Shown: positions 21,641 to 34,110 of the stretch, piece by piece | How the letters are laid out: each line of letters opens with the position of its first letter | Position numbering within the stretch: the stretch's first letter is position 1 | Origin: Nageia nagi | Lineage: Eukaryota > Pinophyta | NCBI GenBank assembly: GCA_050084985.1 | Contig: JBITNC010000001.1 | Location: forward strand, 56,420,001 to 56,484,000 | DNA: 64,000 bases | Direction: 5' to 3' | The notes under the pieces: model-generated | Told to the model about the DNA's origin: nothing | Seen by the model: only the letters and a program-made list of their open reading frames with translations | The model's database searches: none | Position numbers and translations under genes: made by a program

Positions 21641-23583
21641 CTCTTATTCTATACATACAAAACCCTAAATTTCAAGTCTAATATTTTTTATTTAGTTTAA
21701 ACACTAAAAAGATCTAGGAATGGATTCAAGCAATCCACATGAGCTTATCAATGTTGCTAACTAGTCAGCACCCACATGGCAATATTGAATAAAAATTGGA
21801 TTATTCAACCTTGATTAAATCTATTATGGTATTCACTCCATAATGCTCATCTCATTGAGAAGATGCCTTAATTGTGACCCCACCATTTGCACTTCACAAA
21901 CTATGCAATAGACATCTTGGAAATGGTGTAGTGGTTTCCTACTCGAGGTCCATATCACCCGAGAGAATGTATATCCACTAGGTTACACATCCTCACCCAA
22001 TGATAACCCTCCAACTCATAGGAGCAGATAGTTTATCTTAGGAAAACTTCTTTATGAATGGTAAACATCATTTCCTATGGAATAGTCATCATACTCCTAT
22101 GTTCTTAACTACAAGTAGTATGACTACTAAATTACCTTCACTTGGTAACTATAGTTTTATCAACTGTTATCCTTATCTGACACCCTATTAAGGATATGAG
22201 ATACTAGCCTACCTATATCTATTGGCTAGGCTCACCATGGAATGTGGCATCACCATGTCCATATCTTAGGGAGTTATGGGTATTGAAATAATACCCTCAA
22301 GTGGTTTGTAAGTCTAATTAATTTTAAGAAAAGTTATAAATAAAAACCACACATTACCTAACAAAATCATATCATATGAAGGAATACTCAAAACAACTTG
22401 TTTAGGAAGTTACAAGAGATCTGTAATTTTACAAATATCTGATACACATGGTTTTGCATAATTAATACCACTTTATTAAAGTTCTTATAATATTGTTTGG
22501 TAATGTGCCTTGAGATGACACTAAAGTCAGCTATTACTATAAAGGAAGTGCGATGTGAAGTGGTCCATACTCAAGGAATATTCTTTTGGAATGTCATTTA
22601 ATGAGGGAGATTCAATTAATGAATGTTCCATGCCATTTTCTTTTGTTATCAAATTCACCCAAAAGTCTCTTTTTGTTCGACTCGATTCCTTAGGGTTTTC
22701 CTTCCTAGCCTTTATTTCATGTCAATCCTTTTACCTTATTTGACTATCCAAGTGTTCTCAAGTGTTCCCATAAGATTTCAAATTATCCCATGAGTTCCCA
22801 AATGATCACATTCATTCCCATTTTTATCCCAAAGACCCCTAGCATTCCCTAATTTATTCCAAACCTCAATTTGGAGCCATATTTCTAAGTTGGGATCTTT
22901 TCAATATATTGGGGTTTATTAGGGTTATTAATATTATTGATCTTCTAAATTTAGATATCTTTGTAAACACATTTGGTCAACAATATTGTTTTGATTTCTA
23001 TTAAATCAAATGATCCTAATATAGCCACATACTATATTTATTTCATATTAGATGTCATGAAAACTCGATAATATTATATATCCCTATTTAATAGCAACAT
23101 GCATACAGTAATGTCTAAGCAAGTAAGAGGAACAAGAATCATTAACAAAATACATATATTTATTAACTATAGAGTTGCAACTAAATAATCTCATAAAAAC
23201 CATCCATTCATTAATGAAACTTCATGAAACTACCTTTCATTAAATATTACAAGCACAAGTTGATACATGTGGAGCAATAATAATTATAATGGGATCTATA
23301 CTTATGAGATAGAGAAATCAAGGATTCTATCTATAATTCTTTATGTAATGTAATGATAGTAGGGTTAACTTCATTAAAAGCCTAAGCATCATTCAATTTT
23401 ATAAGGACATCATTTGTTATCCTTAAACCCATACTACTTCCCATTTCTCACTAACTATCTTTGTATGGAATTATCATTGGAGCTCCTATATTGGCATTTA
23501 AGAGATCTAAATAAAATCATACTAAAGAGTAGATTATACCCATCTAGTTATATCTTAAGGGTTTTTAAGTTATTTTTTTCAAA
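21641..23583. other. No recognisable feature
   Basis: A segment of moderate AT content with short frames only. It includes repeated words such as TTCCCA and AGTGTTC near 22745-22860. It forms the left target flank of element D. Confidence 0.55.
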
Positions 23584-23588
23584 CTTGT
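23584..23588. repeat. Target-site duplication of element D, left copy (CTTGT)
   Basis: CTTGT directly precedes the left LTR and is repeated exactly at 31221-31225 after the right LTR. Five bases is the usual size for copia integrases. Confidence 0.93.
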
Positions 23589-25540
23589 TGTTGGACTTCG
23601 AGTGACACTGAGAGGGGGGGGTGAATCAGTGTATAAAAAAAAAATCAATTTAAGCTTCTTAAATTAAGACAGATTAAAAGCCAGAGAAAATTGAGCAAGC
23701 ACACCAAGTACATCACACAACACCAGATATAATGAGGTTCACCAGATTGGTTACATCCCCAAAAATGACTGCTTGGACTCTAATCCAAATTCAGTCATTA
23801 AAGAAAGCTTACAGATTCATAGCACCAACTGTGAAGGGTAGCACCAACTACCACTTTAAAAATAGCAGCACCTACTGCTTGGAGCACCAACTCCAGCTAT
23901 CAAGCACCCACTTGATACAACATTCAAAAAGGAGGAAAGAATACAGTTCTAGAAGACCCTCAATGGTCTAGCTCTAATGCTCATTGTTTGATCTCTGCAC
24001 ACAGCTCCAAAGTAACATAGTTAAACAATCACTATACTCTCTGCATATTCATTTGCTCACTTCACATACTCCTGATACTCCCCTCTTCCACGCTATTACC
24101 TCTCCTTCACTGTCCTTCACTCCTCGCACGTATACACCCAATCTCCAATACACTCTTCACATACATTCCCACAAAACTGTTACACATCAAGAAAACCCCC
24201 AAGAAACTGTTCCTCATCATGACACGTTATCAAAAACAAACTAAAAAGAAATCTTTATTTGTAACTACTCTTGTACAAAGAGAGTTCACTATCTGAGACT
24301 GCAACTGCTGTAACTGACGAATGCTCCTATTGCTCAAACAGAGTTGTTCAGACAAGTATAGCTCTTTCTCCACTGATTTTAGAGATTTGATAGTATCTAA
24401 TTATTTAGTTCCAGAGTCTCTTTCTATAGCCTAGAGATTTACTAGCTTACCGGATGTTTATTGAATACACCATGATGTCATCATCTCCGGACTCCGGAAG
24501 AGAGTTCTAAGGTATCTGCATGGCCTTTCGGACTTTTAAACACCAACTACTAACATCATCTTCTCTGGACTCTGGAAGTAGAGTAAAATGCTTCCTGTGA
24601 TGTTCGTGTTGATGTCATTTCTGGAAAAAAGAAACTTAAAGATGTCCAGATGTTTGTTGTATACACTATGATGTCATCATCTTTGGACTCCGAAAGAGAG
24701 TTCCAAGGTATCTACGTGGCCTTCCAGAAAAAAGAAATAATCACACATGCTCAATAGACTATGATCTGACTTCTTGCTATCCTTGTTGCTTCTGAGATAT
24801 TCTATTTACTGGCTCTGGCTATTTGATCTCTCTTTACTGTTCTCATCTCTACATTCTGAAATGTTTTACTCACTGGCTCTGGTTATTTGATCACTCCTTG
24901 CTGACCTCATCATCTCTGAAACCTAGTTTCATTCAAAAATATGAATGTTGTTCTCCCTGTGATGTCATCTTCATGCTTCCAGAATGCTCTACTTACTTTC
25001 TCTGGAACCTAGTTTTTTTCACAACTGAGCTTTTATCGTTTCATTCTGGAATGCTTAATCTACTGACTTCAACCTTTTTAATCACCCCTTGCTAACCTCA
25101 TCATCTCTGGAAGCCAGTTTCATTCAAAAATGTGAACATTGTTCTTCCCATGACATCATCTCTTCCCTCTGAAATGTTTTACTCATTGGCATCAGCTATT
25201 TGATCGCTCCTTGCTGACCTCATCACTTTCAGGCTCCAGTTTTGGGTTAAGGCCTGAAATCACTGATGTCATCTCTTCTGGAACACTTTATTTACTAACC
25301 CTAGCTTTTCAATTCTCCTTGCTAACTTCATCACTTTCAGAACCCAGTCTGGAATGCTTTATTCACTAACCTCGACTTTTCAATTCTCCTTGCTGACTTC
25401 ATCACTTCCGGAACTCATTTCGGAATGCTTTATTTACTAACCCTGGCTTTTCAGTTCTCCTTGCTAACTTCATCACTTCCAAAACCCGGTCTTTACCAAA
25501 ACCACGTGTTGACAACAATGACAATCACACATGCTCAACA
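23589..25540 (-). repeat. 3' LTR of element D (1952 bp)
   Basis: It runs from TGTTGGACTT to GCTCAACA and matches 29269-31220 end to end. It includes tandem 71-bp repeats at about 25275-25495. A second, approximate duplication carries the words CATGATGTCATCATC and AGAGAGTTC at about 24460-24530 and 24650-24730. There are many TGATGTCATC words. The open frames 23984-24244 and 29664-29924 are the same LTR segment read in both copies and not genes. Confidence 0.95.
25275..25495 (-). repeat. Three 71-bp tandem repeats in the left LTR of D
   Basis: Units share CTTTATTTACTAACC, TTTTCAATTCTCCTTGCT and TTCATCACTTCC, with a period of 71 bp. More degenerate relatives continue upstream to about 24830. 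The same three units occur in the right LTR. Confidence 0.85.
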
Positions 25541-25554
25541 ATCTCCTCCATTGG
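25541..25554 (-). other. Polypurine tract of element D
   Basis: On the minus strand this reads CCAATGGAGGAGAT immediately before the 3' LTR. A second purine-rich stretch (GGGGGAG words) lies further inside, near 25590-25660, as is common in plant copia elements. Confidence 0.7.
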
Positions 25555-25730
25555 AATTATTGGCAACACCACTTGATCAGAAACCAGCATCGGGACTTTT
25601 CTCTCCCCCTTTGTCAACAATAACAAAGGGCATTTACAGACTCCCCCTGAGTCCATACATGACATTCTTAGAAGCAATATAGGAAGGAAAAAAATAAACA
25701 CTCCCCTGAGAATGTGACGTCCAGAACTAG

Positions 25731-27890
25731 CTAATGCTGGGGAAGGACAATAACTCCTAGCTTGATTCGAAGATGTTCGAAGACGTCTTTGGGCAAAGGC
25801 TTTGTAAAGATGTCTGCTACTTGCTCTATGGTTGGAACAAAATCCAACTGTACTTCTCCTTGCGCCACTCTTTCTTTTAGAAAGTGATATATGATTGCAA
25901 TATGCTTTGTTCATGAGTGCATAATAGGATTTTTTGATATATTGATTGCACTTGTGTTATCACAAAGAACTGATATGGGCTCGTTAATCTGTATACCAAA
26001 ATCTTTTAGCATCTACTTCATTCATAGAATCTGTGTGTAGCAAGAAGTTGCTGCTATATACTCTACTTCTACTGTAGATAGGGATACTGAGTCTTGCTTT
26101 TTACAGTGCCAGCCAACAAGATTATTACCCAAATAAAATGCTCCTCCACTGGTGCTCTTCCTATCATCCACGCATCCTGCCCAGTCTGCATCTAAAAAGG
26201 TAACAAGTGTAAAGTCCTTTCCTCTAGGATACCATAAACCATATTCTACTGTACCTTTGAGATATCTGAATATTCTCTTTACTGCAGTAACATGTGTTTC
26301 TTTGGGATTTGCTTGAAATCGAGCAACCATACATACTGCTTGAAGAATATCCAGTCTAGTAGCTATCAAATATAATAAACTTCCAATCATTGACATGTAT
26401 TGTGTTTGATCTACTGTTGGTGCTTTATCATTCTTGCTTAATTTGCAGCCTGTCGTCATAGGGGTGCTCACAGGTTTACAGTCTTCCATGGTAAACTTCT
26501 TCAGCATCTCTGTAACATACTTGGTTTGAGAAATGAACATGCCATTCTTCAACTGATTGATTTGTAAGCCAAGAAAAAATGCAAGCTCACCTATCATAGA
26601 CATCTCGAATTCTGTTTGCATGTTATCAGCAAGATTTTTACATAGCTCATTCTTGGTTCCTCCAAAAATTATATCATCTACATAGACAACAACAATTAGC
26701 TGATTTTCCTTTTCTGATTTAATGTATAAATTGCTATCCACCATTCCTTTTCTAAAGCCTTGCTACTGAAGATATGTATCAAGTCTGGAGTACCATGCTC
26801 GAGGTGCTTATTTTAAACCATACAGAGCCTTCTTTAGTTTGCATACTAGATTAGGATTCTCTATCAATTGGAAACCATCTGGCTATTCAATATAGACTTC
26901 TTCCTTAATTTTGCCATTTAGAAAGGCTGATTTTACATCCATTTGATAAACTTTAAAGTCTTTATACACTGCAAAAGCTAAAAACATGCGAATAGCTTCT
27001 AATCTGGCCACAGGTGCAAAAGTTTCTTCAAAATCAATTCCTTCAACTTGAGCATATCCCTTGCAGACAAGTCTAGCTTTATTTCGAACCACTATCCCAT
27101 CTTCATTCAACTTATTGCGAAAAACCCACTTTGTGCCAATCACATTTTTGTTGGCTGGTCTAGGAACGAGTTCCCATGTTTCATTCTTTTCAATTTGAGT
27201 GAGTTCTTCCTCCATTGCTTTCATCCAGCTTTCATCTTGGCTAGCTTCTGAGACATTTTTAGGCTCTATATTGGATAGGAGAGAATAGGTGCGTGAAACC
27301 CCTCTGCGAGTTTGGATGCCTGTATGAAAATCACCGATGATTTGCTCTTGTGGATGATCCTTGTGCCATCTATTTGGTGGAGTTTTTGAATTTTCATCTT
27401 CTTTCGACTCATTTTCTGAAACACTATTTGGGTTACTTGGCGAATTTGAATCTTCTGGTTTCTTTACTTGTGATTGCTGTACAGGAGGCTTAGATTTGTT
27501 TTTATTCTTTTTATCTTCTTCAATTGAATCTTGGTAGGCAGGAAGATCATCATCATCATTTCTCTTGGGAAGATCTCTTTGCTCATCAACACGAACATCA
27601 GCACTATCAATGATTGTTTTTGTCCTTTTATTGTAACACCTGTATGCTTTGCTCTTCAAAGAGTAACCAAGAAAGATACCTTCATCAGATATATCCTCAA
27701 ACTTTCCTAAATTTTCTTCTATTCTCTTGATATAGCATTTACTGCCAAAGATCTTGAAGTGCCTCACTGTAGCTCTTCTTCCAAACCATAATTCATATGG
27801 TGTTCTGTCCTCATGTGGTCGCATCATACATCTATTTTGAATATGCATTGCAGTATGCACTGCTTCTTTCCAGAACCTATCAGCAACCTT
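25731..27890 (-). pseudogene. pol of element D: integrase tail, RT and RNase H
   Basis: Following the deletion joint, [11 protein letters not shown] opens the integrase C-terminal half, with TPYELWFGR and [16 protein letters not shown] begins near 27235 with [10 protein letters not shown] and includes [10 protein letters not shown] and [10 protein letters not shown] stop at 26880 replaces the Gln of the EQPDG-type motif. Further stops lie in GLK*APRAWY and just beyond it. Then YVDD is intact at 26673-26684. RNase H has DADWAG, DDRKST and VEVEYIA, running on past a stop near 26021 to KPLPKDVFEHLR and a terminal stop at 25731. At least two of the stops fit CAA/CAG-to-TAA/TAG changes. It still shows most RT blocks but cannot be translated through. 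Confidence 0.9.
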
Positions 27891-29204
27891 ACTTTCTATC
27901 AGCATACGTAGCCCAGTTATTTCTTCTTCAAGCTTACTGTAATTTTTAACTTTCACAAGAAGCTGTTCCTCCAAACTCTCATTTATCCTCTTAGATTCTT
28001 CCACTTCTATTTTTAAGTTTTCTATAATATTACTTGCATCATCAAACCTTTTTGAGAGTTTCTTATTTTTCTTTATTTCTTTATCCAGTTCATTCAATGC
28101 TGTTATTAGTTCTTCTTCAAGATCAATCTCAATCTCATAGTCATTTTCTTCATCTGTCTCTTTTTTTTTTTGTTCTTGGTCATTTTGATTATGTTCATTC
28201 AGTTTCTCTTCAAATGCCATAAACAATGCTCCATTGTATTCTTTTTTTGATTCATTACTGGAATCATCATCAGTGGAGCCTTCATTTTTGGATATGAAGC
28301 TCTGTCTATTTGACCTTCTATTTCGAGCATGAGATTTCATTTTGTGGTTTTTCTCAAAATATGATTCTTGATCATCTTTATCAGTTTTTCTATATGCACA
28401 TTTTGAAATGAAATGACCAATACCACCACAGTTAAAACATTTAAATGGAAGATTTCCTTTATATTTACCTTTTCCCCTTTTTAGCTTTCTAACAAAATTT
28501 GCTTCTGCTCCATCAGATTGTTCCTCATCGTCAGAATCTATTTTGGCTTTGGTACTGTTATTGGCTTTAAACACTGCTTCCTTTTCTGAATGTTTTACTT
28601 TTTCGATCCTCATTTCATAAGCAGTCAGCGATCCATGCATTTCATCCATGTTGAAAGTTTTCAAATTTTTTGCTTCTTCAATAGCAGACACCTTTGAATC
28701 AAAGCGAGATGTGAGAGATCGTAGTACCTTTTTCATGATGACATGATCTTCAATTTCTTCCCCAAGACCTCTGATTGCATTAGTAATTTCATTTACTCTC
28801 AACATGTATGCTTCGATGGTTTCATCTTCATTCATCTTTAGAACTTCGAATTGAGCTCTATGAGTTTGGAGTTTTGCTTCCTTGACTTTATCATCTCCTT
28901 CGTGAATGCTCTTCAACTTATTCCATATTTCTTTTGCAGATTTGCATGCCATAACTTTCACTAGTTCACTGTCCACAAGACCACACATTAGAGCATTTCT
29001 TGCTTTTGCATCACATTCAAATGCCTTTCTTTCTGCTTCATCTGATGGACCTGTAGGGGGAGGAGTGTAACCCCTTTTAACAGCATCCCAAGTACCAAAA
29101 CCCAATGCACTGAGATAAGTCTTCATTCGAATTTTCTAGAAAGCATAATTGGTTCCATCAAAGAGAGGTGCCTCGTTAGATGAGAAACCTTCTCCGCTTG
29201 CCAT
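27891..29204 (-). pseudogene. gag of element D, fused in frame to the integrase tail
   Basis: This is a copia Gag of the UBN2/gag-polypeptide type. The family-typical start is at 29204, reading MASGEGFSSNEAPLFDGTNY. A TAG at 29136-29138 sits where a tryptophan is expected; reading restarts at the Met at 29126 and stays open for 747 codons. Counting from that Met, the zinc knuckle [14 protein letters not shown] is at residues 230-243. An acidic Ser/Asp/Glu-rich segment and a coiled coil rich in Lys and Glu follow to about residue 410. The frame then passes straight into integrase sequence. Protease, the HHCC domain and the first catalytic Asp are absent. Such a fusion could at most supply Gag-like protein. 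Confidence 0.9.
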
Positions 29205-29251
29205 AGTGCCACTACCAGGATCTCCTTAGCTATTATAGCCTAAGTAGGAAC

Positions 29252-29267
29252 CTTACTCTGATACCAA
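29252..29267 (-). other. Primer-binding site of element D
   Basis: On the minus strand it reads TGGTATCAGAGTAAGG, one base inside the 5' LTR. Twelve bases fit the known initiator tRNA-Met complement TGGTATCAGAGC with a single change at the last position. Confidence 0.9.
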
Positions 29268-29268
29268 T

Positions 29269-31220
29269 TGTTGGACTTCAAGTGACACTGAGAGGGGGGG
29301 TGAATCAATGTATAAAAAAAATAATCAATTTAAGCTTCTTAAATTAAGACAGATTAAAAGCTAGAGAAAATTGAGAAAGCACACCAAGTACATCACACAA
29401 CACCAGATATAACGAGGTTCACCAGATTGGCTACATCCCTGAAAATGATTGCTTGGACTCCAATCCAAATTTAGTCATTAAAGAAAGCTTACAGATTCAC
29501 AGCACCAACTGTGAAGGGTAGCACCAACTACCACTTTAAAAATAGTAGCACCTACTGCTTGGAGCACCAACTCCAGCTATCAAGCACCCACTTGATACAA
29601 CATTCAAAAAGGAGGAAAGAATATAGTTCTAGAAGACCCTCAATGGTCTAGCTCTAATGCTCATTGTTTGATCTTTGCACACAGCTCCAAAGTAACACAG
29701 TTAAACAATCACTATACTCTCTGCATATTCGTTTGCTCACTTCACATACTCCTGATACTCCCCTCTTCCACGCTATTACCTCTCCTTCACTGTCCTTCAC
29801 TCCTCGCATGTATACACCCAATCTCCAATACACTCTTCACATACATTCCCACAAAACCGTTACACATCAAGAAAACCCCCAAGAAACTGTTCCTCATCAT
29901 GACACGTTATCAAAAACAAACTGAAAAGAAATCTTTATTTGTAACTGCTCCTGCACAAAGAGAGTTCACTATCTGAGACTGCAACTGCTGTAACTGATGA
30001 ATGCTCCTATTGCTCAAATAGAGTTATTCAGACAAGTATAGCTCTTTCTCCACTGATTTTGAAGATTTGACAGTATCTAATTATTTAGTTTCGGAGTCTT
30101 TTTCTATAGCCTAGAGATTTACTAGCTTACCGGATGTTTATTGAATACACCATGATGTCATCATCTCCGAACTCTGAAAGAGAGTTCCAAGGTATCTGCG
30201 TGGCCTTTCAGACTTTTCAACACCAACTACTAATGTCATCTTCTTTGGACTCCAAAAGTAGAGTAAAATGCTTCCCGCGATGTCCGTGCTGATGTCATTT
30301 TCGGAAAAAAGAAACTTAAAGATGTCCAGATGTTTGTTGTATACACTATGATGTCATCATCTTTGGACTCTGAAAGAGAGTTCCAAGGTATCTACGTGGC
30401 CTTCTGGAAAAAAGAAACAATCACACATGCTCAATAGACTGTGATCTAACTTCTTACTATCCATGTCACTTCTGAGATATTCTATTTACTGGCTCCAGCT
30501 ATTTGATCTCTCTTTACTATTCTCATCTCTACATTCCAGAATGTTTTACTCACTGGCTCTGGTTATTTGATCACTCCTTGCTGACCTCATCATCTCCGAG
30601 ACCTAGTTTCATTCAAAAATGTGAATGTTGTTCTCCCCGTGATGTCATCTTCATGCTTCCGGAATGCTCTACTTACTTTCTCCGGAACCCAATTTTTTTC
30701 ACAACTGAGCTTTTATCATTTCATTCCAGAATGCTTAATCTACTAACTCCGGCCTTTTTAATCACCCCTTGCTGACCTCATCATCTCTGGAACCTGGTTT
30801 CATTCAAAAATGTGAACATCGTTCTTCCTATGATGTCATCTCTTCCCTCCGAAATGTTTTACTCACTAGCACCGGCTATTTGATCGCTCCTTGCTGACCT
30901 CATCACTTCTTGGCTCTGATTTTGGGTTAAGGCCCGAAATCACTGATGTCATGTCTTTCAGAATGCTTTATTTACTAACCCCAGCTTTTCAATTCTCCTT
31001 GCTGACTTCATCACTTCCGGAACCCGGTCCGAAACGCTTTATTTACTAACCCCGGCTTTTCAATTCTCCTTGCTGACTTCATCACTTTCAGAACCTGGTC
31101 CGGAATGCTTTATTTACTAACCCCGGCTTTTCAGTTCTCCTTGCTGACTTCATCACTTCCAGAACCTGATCTTTACCAAAACCACGTGTTGACAACAATG
31201 ACAATCACACATGCTCAACA
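29269..31220 (-). repeat. 5' LTR of element D (1952 bp)
   Basis: Same length and layout as the left LTR. On the minus strand it starts TGTTGAGCATG and ends GTCCAACA. Three 71-bp repeats at about 30955-31170 are better kept than in the left copy. It should contain the promoter; I could not place a TATA box with confidence. Confidence 0.95.
30955..31170 (-). repeat. Three 71-bp tandem repeats in the right LTR of D
   Basis: The conserved C of GAATGC/GAAACGC falls at 30966, 31037 and 31108, giving a regular 71-bp period. Each unit contains TTTACTAACCCC and TTGCTGACTTCATCAC. Confidence 0.88.
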
Positions 31221-31225
31221 CTTGT
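31221..31225. repeat. Target-site duplication of element D, right copy (CTTGT)
   Basis: Identical to 23584-23588. Confidence 0.93.
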
Positions 31226-32503
31226 ATTCCATCAAATTTGTTATATAAAGATATTAAATATAACAAATGAGGATAACCCTTATTACTTATAAGAGGGCCC
31301 CTTACAAATTTTATATAAGCAATTACATTACAATTTTTTTTTTAGACTTATGTTAGAGATCTTCAATACATATTTGTCCTCATCAGGTCTTCATCGTCTT
31401 TTGTCGACCTTCTTTCCAAGGATCAATGTAAATTGGGTCGAGTACTAGAGAGGTGAAGAGTTCAAGGATCAAGATAACCTAATATAAATTTTTTTACCAA
31501 TAATGCAAATGTATATCATTCAAAATATATGCTCATGGACCTCAGGAGGACTTGGGTTCTCCCTTCCTTGGTCCTATTAACTTTGATTACCTAATGTCCT
31601 AACCATATCATAATACTAATATCACTTCATCCTTAAAAATATTTAAATTTTATACTAGTAAGAATTAAAACATTCTTATTTCCACTTTCATTTTAAATAA
31701 TTAATATTATAATTATAACAGCCATATCATTCTTATTTGAAGGTAATATAAGCTTATTCCACAAATTAATAATCACATTATTAATTTTCTCCTTATATTA
31801 TTAATATATAAATGAAACAATTTGAAATCACATAGTTTATACTATTTTTGAATACCATATAATAATTCTTGTTGGCTTATAGGTAATAAAAATTTGTATA
31901 ACCTATGGAATGCTTAGAGAAACATGCTGAATATTAATTTAAACACAACATTTATCAAAATAATAGGTTATGCATAGGGAAAATACAATAGAAGAGTCTA
32001 CAAGGTTTTTGACAAAATGTTGTGTCAAAAATACACAAAATACAAACAAACTCTGCAACCTTCATTAGTGTTCATCTGACATGGATTATCATAGAAACTC
32101 AAAAGGTATGGAAATCCATAAAAGAATATTTAAAAATTAATGTTTAAGGTTGATAGTATACCATACACACATATCAAAATTCTAAAACTTATGATAGTAA
32201 TTCTTCTAGCATGTATCATTGCCACAGCTTGAGAAGGAGGTATAGGTATCCCTTAAAGAATAGTCACATTGATTTTGCAATGGGTATTATGGTATTGATA
32301 GCTTGTAATAGATACACAAGGTCTAGGAATCATTTGATAATTACATTTTGCAAACTTTATCTATGGACTTCAAAGATGATAGGATATAGGAAGAATGGGG
32401 GTTTCAAAAGGGAGCGTACTGATAATACCAAACTTTGAATCCTTTACCAACATGTTTCCTACATATGCATGAAGTAAGTATGGAGGATCATCAAGGAGTA
32501 TTT
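31226..32503. other. No recognisable feature
   Basis: AT-rich right flank of element D. A 75-codon frame at 32211-32438 has no recognisable domain and I do not call it a gene. Confidence 0.55.
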
Positions 32504-33742
32504 GAAATGGAAAGTTTTTCAACTTGACATCAAAGGTGCATTTCTCAATGGTGATTTAGATGTGAAAATCTTCATAAATCAACCAGAAGGGTTTATTATG
32601 GAAGGTAAAAAGACCTTTATGTGCAAGCTAAAAAAATTATTGTATGGACTTAAGTAAGCACTTCGAGCTTGGTACAAAAAAATTTCAAGGTACTTTGTAG
32701 ACATTAGATTCTTCAAGTGTTTTTCTAACTCTGATCTATATGTGCTCAATCAAGAAAAAATGTGATCTTGATTCTCCTTTATGTGGATAATCTTTTGATT
32801 AGTGAGAACAATGATGAAATCATTCAAGAGGACATATCCAAACTTAAGGTAATATTTGAAATGATTGATTTTGGTCTCTTACACTACTATCTTGTTATGA
32901 AAGTGTATCAATACAAAGATTGTACTTACCTCAGTCAATCTAAGTATATATCAAACATCTTGCAAAAGTTTGAAATGGAGGAGTGTAGATATGCTACAAT
33001 CTAGTCTCTCTTAGAATCACTATTTCTCTAAGCTCTAACTCTTAGTTAGCTGATGTTATAGCTTACAAGCAATTAATTGGTAATCTTTTGCATTTGACTA
33101 TATTCAGGTTAGATATTGCCTTTGTAATGAATCTGATGGCTCTATTCATATAGAAACCATATGTTGAGCACTTCAATCCTATTAAGTAAATTTTGAGATA
33201 TGTTGTAAGGACTAAGGATCTTGCTCTCAAGTATTCCAAGTTACTCTTAGTTGTTCTTTTTAGATTCTCAGATTTTGACTATGGGGGAGATAGAGATGAT
33301 AAGAAGTCAACTTTTGCATGTGTTTAGCATTAGTTCAGGTGCTATCTCTTGGGCTTCCAAGAACCAACCTACTATTTCTTTTTTTACCATAGAATTTGAA
33401 TACCATGCCATGTCTATTGTAGCCCAGGAAGCCATTTGGCTAAGACATCTTATGAAAAAAATTGGGTATGAGTAAAATGGCTCATATTTGATTTCTTCAA
33501 ATAATCAATTGGCTATTTCTTTGGTTACGAATCTTGTGTTCCATTAGACAACAAAACATATGGAAATCCATGTTTATTTTATCAGGGAGAAGGTTCTTAA
33601 TGGCATTATACACATGAAGTATTGTCCATCCACCTTGAACTCCATTGATTTATTCATCAAGCCCCTCCCAAAAGTTCAGTTCTGTAAGCTTAGGGATGCT
33701 ATCAAGTTGGTGAAGTTGCCCTCAAGGGGGAGTGAAGTTTGA
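32504..33742 (+). pseudogene. RT-RNase H remnant of F-left
   Basis: This is the C-terminal part of copia pol. It starts with WKVFQLDIKGAFLNGDLD. Next comes LYGLK, a stop, then ALRAWY, where the conserved Gln codon is TAA. The active site at 32780-32791 is YVDN instead of YVDD, which should abolish metal binding. RNase H covers about 33090-33700 (GGDRDD, FTIEFEYHAMS, and at the end LFIKPLPKVQFCKLRDAI). The terminal TGA is at 33740-33742. Several stops and frame changes are present. The YVDN change is shared with element B, also A-type. Confidence 0.85.
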
Positions 33743-33896
33743 ATTCTTATGATGAATTCATATTTGTGATGAAAACTTCACCCCTAGGAGAATTTTGTGC
33801 TGTATAGTATTGATTTTGTTGTACACCTTTGGGTAAATTTGCTTTGCTTAAGGAACTTGTATAAAATTTTAAAGCAAAAAGATTGGCCAATCTAGC

Positions 33897-34110
33897 ACTA
33901 TTCAGTTATCCATGTGAGAGGAACTCTTATATGTTTTTTGGCATTATTCAGTTATCCATATGTGAAGAACTCATATGTGCATTCTCTATTTTGATTAATC
34001 TAGCACTATTTAGTTATCTATGTGTGAAAAACTCTTATGTGTCTTTTGGCATTGTTCAGTTATCCATATGTGAGGAACTCATATGTGCATGCTCTATTTT
34101 GTAATGATAA
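33897..34110 (+). repeat. 46+63-bp direct repeats before the polypurine tract, F-left
   Basis: Four units contain TTCAGTTATCCAT or variants followed by GTGAGGAACTC, in the same alternating arrangement as in element A. Confidence 0.78.

Larger units (their letters stand above)
23589..31220 (-). mobile_element. Copia element D (minus strand), complete ends, internally deleted
   Basis: A 7632-bp element bounded by LTRs of 1952 bp each and by a CTTGT duplication. On the minus strand the order is 5' LTR (29269-31220), primer site, gag, integrase tail, RT, RNase H, purine-rich 3' segment and 3' LTR (23589-25540). Protease and the front of integrase are missing through an in-frame deletion near 27890. 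The gag and RT words resemble long-LTR plant copia lineages of the SIRE/Maximus type; that assignment is an inference. LTRs differ at about 14 of the first 245 positions by eye, mostly transitions. Confidence 0.95.

Noticed and set aside
23984-24244. 86-codon frame, near-identical to 29664-29924
   Set aside because: Both lie at the same place in the two LTRs of element D; the pairing is due to LTR identity, not gene duplication.
25525-25914. 129-codon minus-strand frame with a hydrophobic stretch
   Set aside because: It overlaps the RNase H tail of element D in another frame and the purine-rich 3' segment; no independent coding sign.
32211-32438. 75-codon plus-strand frame between D and F-left
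   Set aside because: No domain, no neighbouring exon signals, and length within chance for this region.
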